The notes: a model not told the origin generated them from the letters alone. A stretch of 64,000 bases of DNA from Sphingomonas sp. (GCF_003248515.1 NZ_QFOB01000004.1:310001-374000), one strand, 5' to 3'; positions 28,393 through 37,885 are shown, counted from the stretch's first letter. Translations and numbers: made by a program.

Positions 28393-30399
28393 ATGTCCAT
28401 CGAACTTCCCAAAGCCATTTTCGGGCGCTTCACGCTTGACGCGATCCCGTACCATGAGCCGATCCTGATCGGCACCTTCGCCGGCGTCGCCGTCGGCGGC
28501 GCGGTGGTGCTCGCTGCGCTCACCTATTTCCGTGTCTGGGGCTATCTCTGGAAGGAGTGGTTCACCAGCGTCGATCACAAGAAGATCGGCGTGATGTACA
28601 TGGTGCTGGGCCTCATCATGTTCCTGCGCGGCTTCGCCGACGCGATCATGATGCGCGCGCAGCAATCCATGTCCTTCGGGGCGAGCGAGGGCTTCCTGCC
28701 CGCCCACCATTACGATCAGGTGTTCACCGCCCATGGCGTGATCATGATCTTCTTCGTGGCGATGCCCTTCGTCACCGGCCTCATGAACTTCGTGGTGCCG
28801 CTGCAGATCGGCGCGCGCGACGTCTCCTTCCCGTTCCTGAACAATTTCAGCTTCTGGATGACGACGGCCGGCGCGGTGCTGGTGATGATGAGCCTGTTCG
28901 TGGGTGAATTCGCCCGCACCGGCTGGCTCGCCATGGCCCCGCTTTCGGAGCTTGATTACTCGCCCGATGTCGGTGTCGATTATTACATATGGGCGCTGCA
29001 GATAGCGGGCGTCGGCACATTGCTGTCCGGCATCAACCTGCTCTGCACCATCGTGAAGATGCGCGCGCCCGGCATGACGCTGATGAAGATGCCCGTCTTC
29101 ACCTGGACGTCGCTCTGCACGAACATCCTGATCGTCGCCGCCTTCCCGGTGCTGACGGCCGTGCTCGTGCTGCTCAGCCTCGATCGCTACGTCGGCACCC
29201 ACTTCTTCACGAACACGTTGGGCGGCAATTACATGCTGTACACCAACATGATCTGGATCTGGGGCCATCCGGAAGTGTACATCCTGATCCTGCCGGCCTT
29301 CGGCATCTTCTCGGAAGTCACCTCCACCTTCTGCGGCAAGCGGCTCTTCGGCTACACGTCGATGGTCTATGCGACGCTCGTCATCACGATCCTGTCCTAC
29401 CTCGTCTGGCTCCATCACTTCTTCACGATGGGCTCCGGCGCGAGCGTGAACAGCTTCTTCGGCATCACGACGATGATCATCTCGATCCCAACGGGCGCGA
29501 AGATCTTCAACTGGCTGTTCACCATGTATCATGGCCGCATCCGGTTCGAGCTGCCGATGATGTGGACGGTCGCCTTCATGCTGACGTTCGTGATCGGCGG
29601 CATGACCGGCGTGATGCTCGCCGTTCCCCCGGCCGATTTCGTGCTCCACAACTCGCTGTTCCTGGTCGCGCATTTCCACAATGTGATCATCGGCGGCGTG
29701 CTGTTCGGCATGTTCGCGGGTATCAACTACTGGTGGCCCAAGGCCTTCGGCTTCAAGCTCGATCCCTTCTGGGGCAAGATCAGTTTCTGGCTGTGGGTCG
29801 TGGGCTTCTGGGTCGCCTTCACGCCTCTCTATGTGCTGGGCCTGATGGGCGTCACTCGCCGCCTGCGCCACTTCGACGATCCGAGCCTGCAGATCTGGTT
29901 CGTGATCGCCGCCATCGGCGCCGTCATCATCGCGGCCGGCATCGGCGCCATGCTGATGCAATATTATGTCAGCATCCGCGACCGGAACGATCCGCGCCTG
30001 CGGGATTTCACGGGCGATCCGTGGGGTGGCCGTACGCTGGAGTGGGCGACCTCGTCGCCGCCGCCGGCCTATAATTTCGCCTACACGCCGATCATCCACG
30101 ATCTGGATGCCTATGCCGACATGAAGGCGCGCAACTACAAGCGTCCGCTCGACACGTTCCGCCCGATCCTGATGCCGCGCAATACCGGCGCGGGCATCAT
30201 CCTGGCGGGCCTGGCGATGGTCTTCGGCGTGGCGATGATCTGGTATGTCTGGTGGCTGGCGGCGCTGAGCTTCGTCGCGCTCATCGGCACCGCGATCTTC
30301 CACACCTTCAACTATGACCGGGAATATCACATCCCGGCCGAGGAGGTGGCCACCACAGAGGCCGCGCGCACCCGCCTCCTCGCGGCGCAGGGAGCCTGA
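28393..30399 (+). CDS. cyoB: Cytochrome bo3 ubiquinol oxidase subunit I
   Basis: A 668-aa catalytic subunit with about 15 helices. It oxidises ubiquinol, reduces O2 to water and pumps protons. The quinone-site residues known from E. coli CyoB are conserved: the Arg and Asp of FLRGFADAI and the His and Gln of HHYDQVFTAHG. The CuB/Tyr motif WGHPEVYILILPAFG, the HHFFTMG His pair and the heme ligand region LVAHFHNVIIGG are intact. Start ATG 28393 lies 8 bp after cyoA. Confidence 0.95.
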   Translation: MSIELPKAIFGRFTLDAIPYHEPILIGTFAGVAVGGAVVLAALTYFRVWGYLWKEWFTSVDHKKIGVMYMVLGLIMFLRGFADAIMMRAQQSMSFGASEGFLPAHHYDQVFTAHGVIMIFFVAMPFVTGLMNFVVPLQIGARDVSFPFLNNFSFWMTTAGAVLVMMSLFVGEFARTGWLAMAPLSELDYSPDVGVDYYIWALQIAGVGTLLSGINLLCTIVKMRAPGMTLMKMPVFTWTSLCTNILIVAAFPVLTAVLVLLSLDRYVGTHFFTNTLGGNYMLYTNMIWIWGHPEVYILILPAFGIFSEVTSTFCGKRLFGYTSMVYATLVITILSYLVWLHHFFTMGSGASVNSFFGITTMIISIPTGAKIFNWLFTMYHGRIRFELPMMWTVAFMLTFVIGGMTGVMLAVPPADFVLHNSLFLVAHFHNVIIGGVLFGMFAGINYWWPKAFGFKLDPFWGKISFWLWVVGFWVAFTPLYVLGLMGVTRRLRHFDDPSLQIWFVIAAIGAVIIAAGIGAMLMQYYVSIRDRNDPRLRDFTGDPWGGRTLEWATSSPPPAYNFAYTPIIHDLDAYADMKARNYKRPLDTFRPILMPRNTGAGIILAGLAMVFGVAMIWYVWWLAALSFVALIGTAIFHTFNYDREYHIPAEEVATTEAARTRLLAAQGA

Positions 30400-30402
30400 T
30401 CC

Positions 30403-31041
30403 ATGGCCCAGCACGGCACCACGACGATGACCGACGCAAGCGGTCAGCCCGTCTTCTTCCAGCTCGACGAACATGATCACGAGGCCGGCGGCTCCACCGC
30501 CCTCGGCTTCTGGATCTATCTGATGAGCGACTGCCTGATCTTCGCGATGCTGTTCGCGGCGTTCGGCGTGTTCGGATCCAGCTATGCGGGCGGCCCGAAG
30601 CCATCCGAGCTGTTCGAACTGCCGCTCGTCGCGGTCAACACCGCGATGCTGCTCTTCTCCTCCATCACCTACGGCTTCGCCGTGATCGCGATGGACGAGA
30701 ACAAGAAGAGCGCCACGCTCGGCTGGCTCGCCATCACCGGCGTGTTCGGCGCCTGCTTCCTGGGCATCGAGCTTTACGAGTTCCACAATCTGATCCTCGA
30801 AGGCGCTGGCCCGGATCGCTCGGCCTTCCTCTCTTCCTTCTTCACGCTCGTCGGCACGCACGGCCTGCACGTCACCTTCGGCATCATCTGGCTGGTGACG
30901 CTGATGGTGCAACTGTCGCGCGGCGGCCTCACCACCGCCAATCGCCGGCGCGTGATGTGCCTGTCCATGTTCTGGCACTTTCTGGACGTCGTCTGGATCG
31001 GCGTCTTCACCTTCGTCTATCTGATGGGAGTCCTCCGTTGA
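30403..31041 (+). CDS. cyoC: Cytochrome bo3 ubiquinol oxidase subunit III
   Basis: A 212-aa integral membrane subunit with five predicted helices and the family motifs GFWIYLMSDCLIFA, THGLHVTFGIIWL and WHFLDVVWIGVFTFVYL. It stabilises the oxidase complex. It starts 3 bp after the cyoB stop. Its stop overlaps the TTG start of cyoD. Confidence 0.95.
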   Translation: MAQHGTTTMTDASGQPVFFQLDEHDHEAGGSTALGFWIYLMSDCLIFAMLFAAFGVFGSSYAGGPKPSELFELPLVAVNTAMLLFSSITYGFAVIAMDENKKSATLGWLAITGVFGACFLGIELYEFHNLILEGAGPDRSAFLSSFFTLVGTHGLHVTFGIIWLVTLMVQLSRGGLTTANRRRVMCLSMFWHFLDVVWIGVFTFVYLMGVLR

Positions 31042-31424
31042 GCGCGCACGATCACGTCCACAGCCACGATCGTGGGCATGGGCACGACGCGCCCGCGCAC
31101 ATCACCCGCAAGGGCTATGTGATCGGCTTCGTCCTGTCGGTGATCCTGACGGCCATTCCCTTCTGGCTCGTCATGACGGGCGCGCTGGGCAGCGCCTCGG
31201 CCACGGCCTTCACGATCATGGGCTTCGCGGCGGTGCAGATCGTCGTCCACATGATCTACTTCCTGCACATGAACTCGCGCGCGGAAGGCGGCTGGTCGAT
31301 GATGGCGATGGTCTTCACGATCGTCCTGCTCGTCATCGTGCTCGCCGGCTCGCTGTGGGTGATGCACAACATGAACGCCAACATGATGCCGTCCATGGAG
31401 GCATCCGACACGAGCGGCATGTGA
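31038..31424 (+). CDS. cyoD: Cytochrome bo3 ubiquinol oxidase subunit IV (TTG start)
   Basis: A 128-aa subunit with a His-rich N-terminus (SAHDHVHSHDRGHGHD) and three membrane helices, including QIVVHMIYFLHMN, the CyoD signature. No ATG or GTG is suitably placed. TTG 31038 overlaps the cyoC stop as TTGA and has GGGAG upstream, so I take it as the start. The complex-assembly role is inferred from the family. Confidence 0.9.
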   Translation: MSAHDHVHSHDRGHGHDAPAHITRKGYVIGFVLSVILTAIPFWLVMTGALGSASATAFTIMGFAAVQIVVHMIYFLHMNSRAEGGWSMMAMVFTIVLLVIVLAGSLWVMHNMNANMMPSMEASDTSGM

Positions 31425-32107
31425 GGCGCCTCGCCCTCGCGGCGGCGCTGTGCCTCACGGTGGCGGCGCTCGCTTCGCTGGGGGTGTGGCAGCTTCAGCG
31501 TCGCGCATGGAAGCATGCGCTGATCGAACAGGTGGATCGGCGGCTGGCGGCAGCCCCGATCCCGGCGCCGGGGCCGGAGATGTGGCCCGGCATCACCGCC
31601 GCCAATGCCTATACCCGCATCACCGCCCACGGCCTGCTCCGCACCGATCGCCAGACGAAGGTGCAGGCCGTCACCCGGATCGGCCCCGGCTTCTGGGTGA
31701 TGGCGCCGCTGGAAACGGATCGGGGCTTCACCCTGATCGTCAATCGCGGCTTCGTGCCGCAGGATGGGCAGGATAGCGCGCCACAGCCCCCCCTCCCCGC
31801 TACCATCTCCGGCCTGCTCCGCGTGAGCGAGCCCGGCGGCGCCTTCCTCCGCAGCAACAGGCCCGCCGAGGATCGCTGGTATTCGCGTGACGTGGCCGCG
31901 ATCGCGGCGAAACGATCGCTCGCGGGGGCGGTGGCGCCCTATTTCGTCGATGCCGATGCGGCACCCGGCGGGGGCTGGCCCAGGGGGGGGCTGACGATCG
32001 TCTCCTTCCCGGACAATCATATGCAATATGCGCTCACCTGGTTCGCGATGGCGGCGCTTCTGGCCGCCACGGGCATCGGGATGGCGTGGCGGGGCCGGCG
32101 GCGCTAA
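31421..32107 (+). CDS. SURF1-family oxidase assembly protein
   Basis: A 228-aa membrane protein with one helix at each end and a periplasmic loop between. SLGVWQLQRRAWK near residue 20 and NRGFVP in the middle are SURF1 signatures. SURF1 proteins help insert heme into subunit I of heme-copper oxidases. The GTG start overlaps the cyoD stop as GTGA. Its place in a quinol-oxidase operon supports a dedicated assembly role. No cyoE (heme O synthase) is in the window. Confidence 0.88.
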   Translation: MRRLALAAALCLTVAALASLGVWQLQRRAWKHALIEQVDRRLAAAPIPAPGPEMWPGITAANAYTRITAHGLLRTDRQTKVQAVTRIGPGFWVMAPLETDRGFTLIVNRGFVPQDGQDSAPQPPLPATISGLLRVSEPGGAFLRSNRPAEDRWYSRDVAAIAAKRSLAGAVAPYFVDADAAPGGGWPRGGLTIVSFPDNHMQYALTWFAMAALLAATGIGMAWRGRRR

Positions 32108-32117
32108 GAGGCGCACC

Positions 32118-33407
32118 ATGCCCCTTGCCGCAGATCAGGCGCGGTACAGCGCCGCCATTGCCGGCGGCCGCAACATGCTGCTGCTCAGCCACCTGCGCAT
32201 CCTCGCCGTGCTGGGCCAGCTCGTCACGATCCTCTTCGTCCAGTTCGGCCTCGGCGTCCGCCTGCCGCTGGTGCCGATGATCACGGTGGTGGGTGCGCTC
32301 GCCCTGCTCAATCTGGGAACGCTGGTGTTCCTCACCCGGGGCGGCATCGTCACCAATCGCGGCATGTTCCTGGCGTTGCTGACCGATTTCGCCGCGCTTT
32401 CCGCCCAATTCTACATGAGCGGCGGCGTGACCAACCCGTTCGCGCCGATCGGCCTGCTCCAGATCGTGATCGGATCGGTGCTGCTGGAAGCATGGTCCTG
32501 CTGGGTGCTGGTGGCGCTCCACAGCATCGCCTTCGGGCTGCTCTCGCTGTTTCACCGGCCGCTGCTGCTGCCGGATGGCTATGCGATCACATTCTCGCCG
32601 GTCCAGATCCTCGCCAGCTGGCTCAATTTCGTCCTCGTCGCGGTGCTGCTCGTCTTCTTCGTGACGCGCATCAGCCGCAATCTGCGCACGCGCGATGCAA
32701 CGCTGGCCGAATTGCGCCAGCGGGCGGCGGAAGAGGATCATATCGTGCGCATGGGCCTGCTCGCATCGGGCGCGGCGCACGAGCTGGGCACCCCCCTCTC
32801 CTCGCTGTCCGTGATCCTCAGCGACTGGCGAAGGCAGCCCGCGCTCGCGGCCGATCCGCAGGAAATCGGCGAGGCGCAGGCGGCGGTGGCGCGCTGCAAG
32901 GATATCGTGGGTGGCATTCTCTATGCCTCGGGCGAGGCGCGCGGCGAGGATCTCAAGCGCACGACCCTGCGTCAGTTCCTGACGGACGTGGCGACGACAT
33001 GGTCCACGCTTCGCCCCGGCCTGCTCGCCTTCGATTATCGCCCGCATTTCGATCCCGTGGTGGTGGTCGATCGGACGATTGCGCAGATCCTGACGAATAT
33101 GCTCGACAATGCGCATGAGGCCGGCGCCGGACATATCCAGATGATCGTGGAGATACGCGACGGCATCCTCGTGCTGACGGTGCAGGACGATGGCAACGGT
33201 TTCCCGCCCGATATGCTGGAAACGATCGGCCAGCCCTATCGATCGAGCAAGGATCGCCGCGGCGCCGGCCTTGGCCTCTTCCTCGCCGTAAACGTGCTGC
33301 GCAAGCTGGGCGGGCGGCTTTCGGTGCGGAACGGGCCGGTGCGGGGCGCGATCGTCGCCATCTCCGTGCCGCTGGTGGCGTTGACGCCGGAGGCGGCGCA
33401 TGGCTGA
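32118..33407 (+). CDS. regB: RegB/PrrB-type redox sensor histidine kinase
   Basis: A 429-aa sensor with six membrane helices in the first 185 residues. The ubiquinone-binding GGxxNPF motif is present as GGVTNPF at 102-108. The H-box AAHELGTPL has His221, and a Cys at 260 lies 39 residues later in the context RCKDI. This matches the redox-active Cys of Rhodobacter RegB (His225/Cys265). ATP-binding N and G boxes (NMLDNAHEA, GAGLGL) complete it. It senses quinone-pool and redox state. It starts 10 bp after SURF1, so it belongs to the cyo operon. Confidence 0.9.
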   Translation: MPLAADQARYSAAIAGGRNMLLLSHLRILAVLGQLVTILFVQFGLGVRLPLVPMITVVGALALLNLGTLVFLTRGGIVTNRGMFLALLTDFAALSAQFYMSGGVTNPFAPIGLLQIVIGSVLLEAWSCWVLVALHSIAFGLLSLFHRPLLLPDGYAITFSPVQILASWLNFVLVAVLLVFFVTRISRNLRTRDATLAELRQRAAEEDHIVRMGLLASGAAHELGTPLSSLSVILSDWRRQPALAADPQEIGEAQAAVARCKDIVGGILYASGEARGEDLKRTTLRQFLTDVATTWSTLRPGLLAFDYRPHFDPVVVVDRTIAQILTNMLDNAHEAGAGHIQMIVEIRDGILVLTVQDDGNGFPPDMLETIGQPYRSSKDRRGAGLGLFLAVNVLRKLGGRLSVRNGPVRGAIVAISVPLVALTPEAAHG

Positions 33408-33930
33408 TCGCCGCCTGCTGGTGATCGAGGACGATCAGGAATTCGCGCGCACCCTGTCCCGCTCGTTCGAGCGGCGGGGCTATGAGGTGCGCGTCATCCA
33501 CGAGGTGACGGCACTTCCGGATGCGCTGGCGGGCTTCGCCCCCGGCTTCGCGATCGTCGATCTGCGGCTGAACGCCTCATCGGGGCTCTGCTGCGTCGAA
33601 ACGCTCCATGCCCACGATCCCGCGATGAAGATCGTGGTCCTCACCGGCTTCGCCAGCATTGCCACGGCGGTGGAGGCCATCAAGCTGGGCGCCACCAACT
33701 ATCTCACCAAGCCTTCCGACAGCGACGATATCGAGCGTGCCTTCGGCCAGGGCGGGGGCGATGCCACGGTGGACATCACCGCCCCGCCGACCACGATCAA
33801 GACGCTGGAATGGGAGCATATCCACCAGACGCTGGCCGAGACGAACTTCAACATTTCGGAAACGGCGCGGCGGCTGGGAATGCACCGGCGGACGCTCGCC
33901 AGGAAGCTCGACAAGCGCCACATGCGCTGA
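33400..33930 (+). CDS. regA: RegA/PrrA/ActR-type response regulator
   Basis: A 176-aa regulator with a receiver domain (Asp54 in AIVDLRL, Lys104 in YLTKPSD) and a Fis-type helix-turn-helix at the C-terminus (NISETARRLGMHRRTLARKL). These are the RegA-family hallmarks. It is the partner of the preceding RegB and overlaps it by 8 nt. RegA orthologues globally control respiration, carbon and nitrogen metabolism in response to redox state. Confidence 0.92.
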   Translation: MADRRLLVIEDDQEFARTLSRSFERRGYEVRVIHEVTALPDALAGFAPGFAIVDLRLNASSGLCCVETLHAHDPAMKIVVLTGFASIATAVEAIKLGATNYLTKPSDSDDIERAFGQGGGDATVDITAPPTTIKTLEWEHIHQTLAETNFNISETARRLGMHRRTLARKLDKRHMR

Positions 33931-33944
33931 CGTCCCCCGCGGGA

Positions 33945-35066
33945 TCAATCGACGGAGACGCGATCCCGCCCGGCCGCCTTGGCATGATAGAGATGGCGAT
34001 CGGCGCGCGCCATCACGCCCGAGAGATCGTCGCCCGCATCCGCCACCGCGACGCCCAGGCTGGCCGTGGCCATCGGCACGCCGGGAGTCCACACGCGCAG
34101 CGAATCCAGCAGATCCTCCGCGATCCGTGCCGCGCGCGCCGCATCCGCATCGGGCACGATCGCGATGAATTCGTCGCCGCCCAGGCGCGCGAGCATGCCA
34201 TGCTCGGCCTTCAGCACCTCGTTGGCGCGCGTGGCGAAATTGGTGAGCACCTCGTCCCCGGCGGCATGGCCGTAGCGATCGTTGATGCGCTTGAAATGAT
34301 CGATGTCGACAAGGATGACCGCCGCCTCCCCGCTCATCGCCCCGGCCTTGTAATTCTCCAGCCAGGCCCGGTTGCGTGCGCCCGTAAGGGGATCGCGCAG
34401 CGCCTTCTCGCGCAGCTCGCGGGTGGCCCGTTCGGCCGGCATCGCCATCAGCGCGATGTTGAGCGCCGCGAGCAGCAGTTGATCCGCGATCATCGGCAGG
34501 ATGGCGGCCAGGTGCAGATCGCCCAGCCCGAGATGGCCGGCCGCGATCGCAATCGCATAGACCGGCACATAAGCGAGCAGCGTGACGCCGGCGAGGCGCT
34601 GCGGCAGCGAGACATGCTCGCCCTTTTCCAGCGCCATCCAGCACCCAACCACGATCTTGGACGCAGCGAGCCCGCTCATGGCGAGATCGAAGCCGAACCC
34701 GGCCGGCAGAAGCGCGCCGATCGCCCTGGTGGAAGCGATCATCGGAAGCAGGATGACCCCCGCGAGCAGGGCGATCTCACCCGGCCGGTAAGGCGCGCGA
34801 CGATGGAAGCTGTGCGCGCCGATCAGGATCAGAATGTCGGTGCAGGCAAGCAAGCCGAACGTGATCGAACGGAGGAATGCCGCCCGCCCGTCAACCCACT
34901 CGAACGCCTCCAGCACGAAGACATAAAGCGCGGCACTCGCCGCCCAATAGAGCAGGTAAGAACGATGCCGACCGGATGCCCAGAAGGCGACGTACATCAC
35001 GGCGAATGCGAAGCTCGCCAGCATGCTGCAAAGCCGCAGCGTCGCCAGATCGGGTAAGGTCGGCAT
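33945..35066 (-). CDS. Membrane-bound diguanylate cyclase (GGDEF)
   Basis: A 373-aa protein. Six or seven membrane helices cover residues 10-210. They are followed by a GGDEF domain (RDPLTGARNRAWLE, DIDHFKRINDRYGHAAGDE) with the intact signature GGDEF at 296-300. It should make cyclic di-GMP from two GTP at the inner membrane. The RxxD inhibitory site normally found just before GGDEF is absent (the segment reads KAEHGMLARL), so product feedback is probably lost. It is convergent with regA. Confidence 0.88.
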   Translation of the reverse strand: MPTLPDLATLRLCSMLASFAFAVMYVAFWASGRHRSYLLYWAASAALYVFVLEAFEWVDGRAAFLRSITFGLLACTDILILIGAHSFHRRAPYRPGEIALLAGVILLPMIASTRAIGALLPAGFGFDLAMSGLAASKIVVGCWMALEKGEHVSLPQRLAGVTLLAYVPVYAIAIAAGHLGLGDLHLAAILPMIADQLLLAALNIALMAMPAERATRELREKALRDPLTGARNRAWLENYKAGAMSGEAAVILVDIDHFKRINDRYGHAAGDEVLTNFATRANEVLKAEHGMLARLGGDEFIAIVPDADAARAARIAEDLLDSLRVWTPGVPMATASLGVAVADAGDDLSGVMARADRHLYHAKAAGRDRVSVD

Positions 35067-35257
35067 GCATCACTCAACGTCGCTGGTCGCCATCGACCGA
35101 ACGGCTGCGGACGCTATCGGTGCCGCCTTGATAAATGGTTCATGATCCGGTCCGGCGCGGACCATTCCCTATCGGCCGTTAAGCCTATCGCTTGCAGGTT
35201 GCATAAGGAGCGCCTGCTAGAAGGAGAGCGCGGTCACGGTATCGCAGTCACATACCT
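35067..35257. other. Intergenic region between the TonB receptor and the GGDEF gene
   Basis: It holds the promoter side of the leftward GGDEF gene. A purine-rich plus-strand stretch around 35205-35232 contains AAGGAG and GAAGGAGAG but no convincing frame follows. A short non-coding transcript ending at the hairpin at 35258 is conceivable. Confidence 0.3.
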
Positions 35258-35282
35258 GGTCCGCCGGCCATGCCGGCGGACC
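35258..35282. terminator. Strong hairpin downstream of the TonB receptor
   Basis: A perfect 11-bp stem, GGTCCGCCGGC/GCCGGCGGACC, with a 3-nt CAT loop, 54 bp past the receptor stop. It is followed by CTTTATG on the plus strand. It may terminate the leftward receptor transcript or a rightward short RNA. Confidence 0.5.
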
Positions 35283-35335
35283 CTTTATGCCTTGGCGCCC
35301 CGATCCCGGACGGGCGGGATAGAGGCTGCCCCACT

Positions 35336-37831
35336 TCAGAAGCGCAGCCTCGCGCCGGCCTGCACCGCCCTCGGCGCGCCGGGCGCGTAGAAGGTGGATC
35401 CCACCAGTGGCCGCTCGCCATCGATCACAGGCGCCGTGAAGGGCCGCGCGACGAAATTGCCGCTCGCATCGAAGGCGGTCGCCGCGAGCTGCGCGGCGGT
35501 GGCATAATGCTTGTCGAAGATGTTGCTCACCTGCGCAAACAGCGTGAGCGCCTTCACCGGGCGGAATTCCGCGCCGAAGTTCACCACCGCATAGGGGTTC
35601 GTCTTGCCTGATCCCAGATAATAGACGCCGTCCGCCTTGTGCTCGTTATTCTCGTTGCCGCGCGCATACATGCTGGAAACCGCGATCATATCCAGATCGA
35701 AGGAAAGCTGCCGGCTCGCATCCCAGCCGATGCCTGCCTTGAAGGTATGGCGGGGAATCAGCGGGATGCGATCGCCCGGCTCGATATCGATGCTGCCCTC
35801 GAAGCCGGGGGCGGCATGGTCGGCCGAACTGTTGGCGGATCCGTCCACCTCCTCGGCCGAACGATAAGTAGCATCGAGGAAGCTGTAATGACCGGTGAGG
35901 CGGAAGGCGCCAATCCGGCCGGACAGATCGACATCGATCCCCTGGCGGCGCGTCTTCCCGAAATTGCGGAAATAACCGAAGCCGGAAGCGTCGTCGGTCA
36001 CGAACAGGATATCGTCGCGGCTGGTGGTACGGAAGGCGCCGACCCGCGCCCGAATGCCGGCGACGACGGCGTTGACCCCGCCCTCCACCGTACGCGCCAC
36101 CACCTGCTTCAGGGGCGGATCGCCTGCCAGGGCATTGGGCAGGCGGCAGGGATTTTCGGGATCGGCGCAGCCCAGTTCGATCGCGGAGGGCACGCGGCTG
36201 GTCTGCGCGACCGCCGCATCGAAGGACAGTGCCTGATTGATCGCATAGCGCAGGGCGATCGCCGGATTGACGCGATCGAACGTCTGGTCGCTGTCGAGCG
36301 AGCCCGATCCGCCGCCGGGCGTGATCCGGTCGCGATTGCGGATCGTTGTGCGATCATAGCGCGCGGAAAGATCGACATGCAGCCTGTCGGTCAGATCGAT
36401 CGCATCCAGCGCATAGGCGCTGAACACCTTGGTCCGCCCGGTCATGTTCACCCGCGCATCGAAGGCATTCTCCGAATCCTGCGTGCCGTCCGCAAAGGCG
36501 CCCGGCCCGTCGACGAGCGCGATCGTGCGATCGGAGGTGAGATAGCCGAATTGCGAGGACTGGGTGAAATGCGCGCGGCCGTTCACATAGTTGAGGCCCA
36601 CCGTCAGCGCATTCTTCGTATCACCGATCGGCGTCTCCAGCGTCAGCTCACCGGTCGCCCCCCATTCGCGCTGCGTGGTGGCGGCACGGTTGGCGAGGCC
36701 GTTGCACTTCTCGTTGGGCTCGCTGTTCAGCAGGATGTTGGCGATGCAGCGCCATTTGGGGAATGGCGTGTTGGCCTGCGTCTCGCCGCTGGTGGGAAAG
36801 CCCGTATAGCCCGCCTGCGTCAGCGCGGTGCGCTCGGCTGCGCTCGGCTGATACACATTCTCGCCCAGGGCATCATCATTGACGTCGCCGTTGAAGCTGC
36901 GCGTGCGGATGTGCCGCCAGAAGACGTTTCCGTTGAAGCGCAGGCTATCGGAGAAGCGGTGGCTGCCGGTGAGATTGACGAGCCAGGCGCGGTTCTTCGT
37001 ATTGTCCGGATAGGAGTAGACGCTGTCGCGATCGGCCGAGAGCAAGCGCATCTCCTGCAGGCCGTTGCCGTTCAGATCCGTATCGGCATAGGTGGTCGAA
37101 AGATGGATGTCGCTCATCGCATCCGACCAGCCGAGCTTGCCGAACAGTTGCCTGGCCTCCGATGCGGAATGATCGCGCCAGCCGCGCTCCTTGAACCAGT
37201 CTCCGCTGGCGAACCAGTCGATCCCGTTGGCGGCGCTGCCGCCCGCCTGCCCTTCCAGCATCTTGCGCCGGAACGATCCGTAGCTGCCCTCAATCTCATA
37301 GCCCGGATCGGATTTGCCATCCTTGGTCTGGATCGAAAGCGCGCCACCCAGCGAATTGCGCCCGAACAGGGGGTTGGATCCGGGGACGAGGCTGATCGAT
37401 CGGATCGCGGACCGGGGGATCAGATCCCAGCTCACGACATCGCCGAACGGCTGGTTCACGCGCACGCCATCCTGATAGACGGACAGGCCCTGCGGCGTTC
37501 CCAGCAGGGGCGAGGCAGTGAAGCCGCGATAGTTGATGTCGGGCTGGAGGGGGTTGCCCTGCACCTCGTTGACGAAGACGCCGCCCGCCATCCGCTTCAG
37601 ATAATCGGTCAGGTCGGTCGCGTGGGCGCGCTCCAGTTCCTCGTCGCTCGCGGTCTGCGCGGGAAAGGCGAGCGCGCCCTCGCCCACGTTGGAAAGCGGC
37701 GTCGGCGCGGTCACGACGATTTCGGACGGCGGCTGGATGCGGGAGGGATCGATCTGCGCAAGGGCGGGCGTGGCGATCGCCGGCAGGCCGATCAGGCTCG
37801 TCGTGACGAGCAAATGCAGGTGCGCTCTCAT
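35336..37831 (-). CDS. TonB-dependent receptor of the quinoprotein island
   Basis: An 831-aa outer-membrane receptor. The signal peptide ends near ALAQ. SEIVVTAPTP is a TonB-box-like segment. The plug has INYRGFTASPLLGTPQGLSVYQDGVRVNQPFGD, and the barrel ends with AGARLRF. It has no STN domain. It lies downstream of the pseudoazurin-EthD-kinase-regulator genes and has its own promoter with both island elements (CCCAAGGT and CTGAA-N6-TTCAG), so it is likely co-regulated with the alcohol dehydrogenase. Its ligand could be PQQ, a lanthanide chelate or a metal complex. That is inference from context. Confidence 0.88.
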   Translation of the reverse strand: MRAHLHLLVTTSLIGLPAIATPALAQIDPSRIQPPSEIVVTAPTPLSNVGEGALAFPAQTASDEELERAHATDLTDYLKRMAGGVFVNEVQGNPLQPDINYRGFTASPLLGTPQGLSVYQDGVRVNQPFGDVVSWDLIPRSAIRSISLVPGSNPLFGRNSLGGALSIQTKDGKSDPGYEIEGSYGSFRRKMLEGQAGGSAANGIDWFASGDWFKERGWRDHSASEARQLFGKLGWSDAMSDIHLSTTYADTDLNGNGLQEMRLLSADRDSVYSYPDNTKNRAWLVNLTGSHRFSDSLRFNGNVFWRHIRTRSFNGDVNDDALGENVYQPSAAERTALTQAGYTGFPTSGETQANTPFPKWRCIANILLNSEPNEKCNGLANRAATTQREWGATGELTLETPIGDTKNALTVGLNYVNGRAHFTQSSQFGYLTSDRTIALVDGPGAFADGTQDSENAFDARVNMTGRTKVFSAYALDAIDLTDRLHVDLSARYDRTTIRNRDRITPGGGSGSLDSDQTFDRVNPAIALRYAINQALSFDAAVAQTSRVPSAIELGCADPENPCRLPNALAGDPPLKQVVARTVEGGVNAVVAGIRARVGAFRTTSRDDILFVTDDASGFGYFRNFGKTRRQGIDVDLSGRIGAFRLTGHYSFLDATYRSAEEVDGSANSSADHAAPGFEGSIDIEPGDRIPLIPRHTFKAGIGWDASRQLSFDLDMIAVSSMYARGNENNEHKADGVYYLGSGKTNPYAVVNFGAEFRPVKALTLFAQVSNIFDKHYATAAQLAATAFDASGNFVARPFTAPVIDGERPLVGSTFYAPGAPRAVQAGARLRF

Positions 37832-37885
37832 GGATCCCCTCTCTTTTCGTTGAGATCGGGATAGAGTGGGAGGCTGGCGGCAATC

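Noticed and set aside
28099..30978. A minus-strand open frame of about 960 codons
   Set aside because: It is antisense to cyoB, whose motifs are unmistakable. The translation is His/Glu/Arg-rich with no recognisable fold.
35639..37864. A plus-strand open frame of about 740 codons
   Set aside because: It lies opposite the TonB receptor and has shadow-frame composition.
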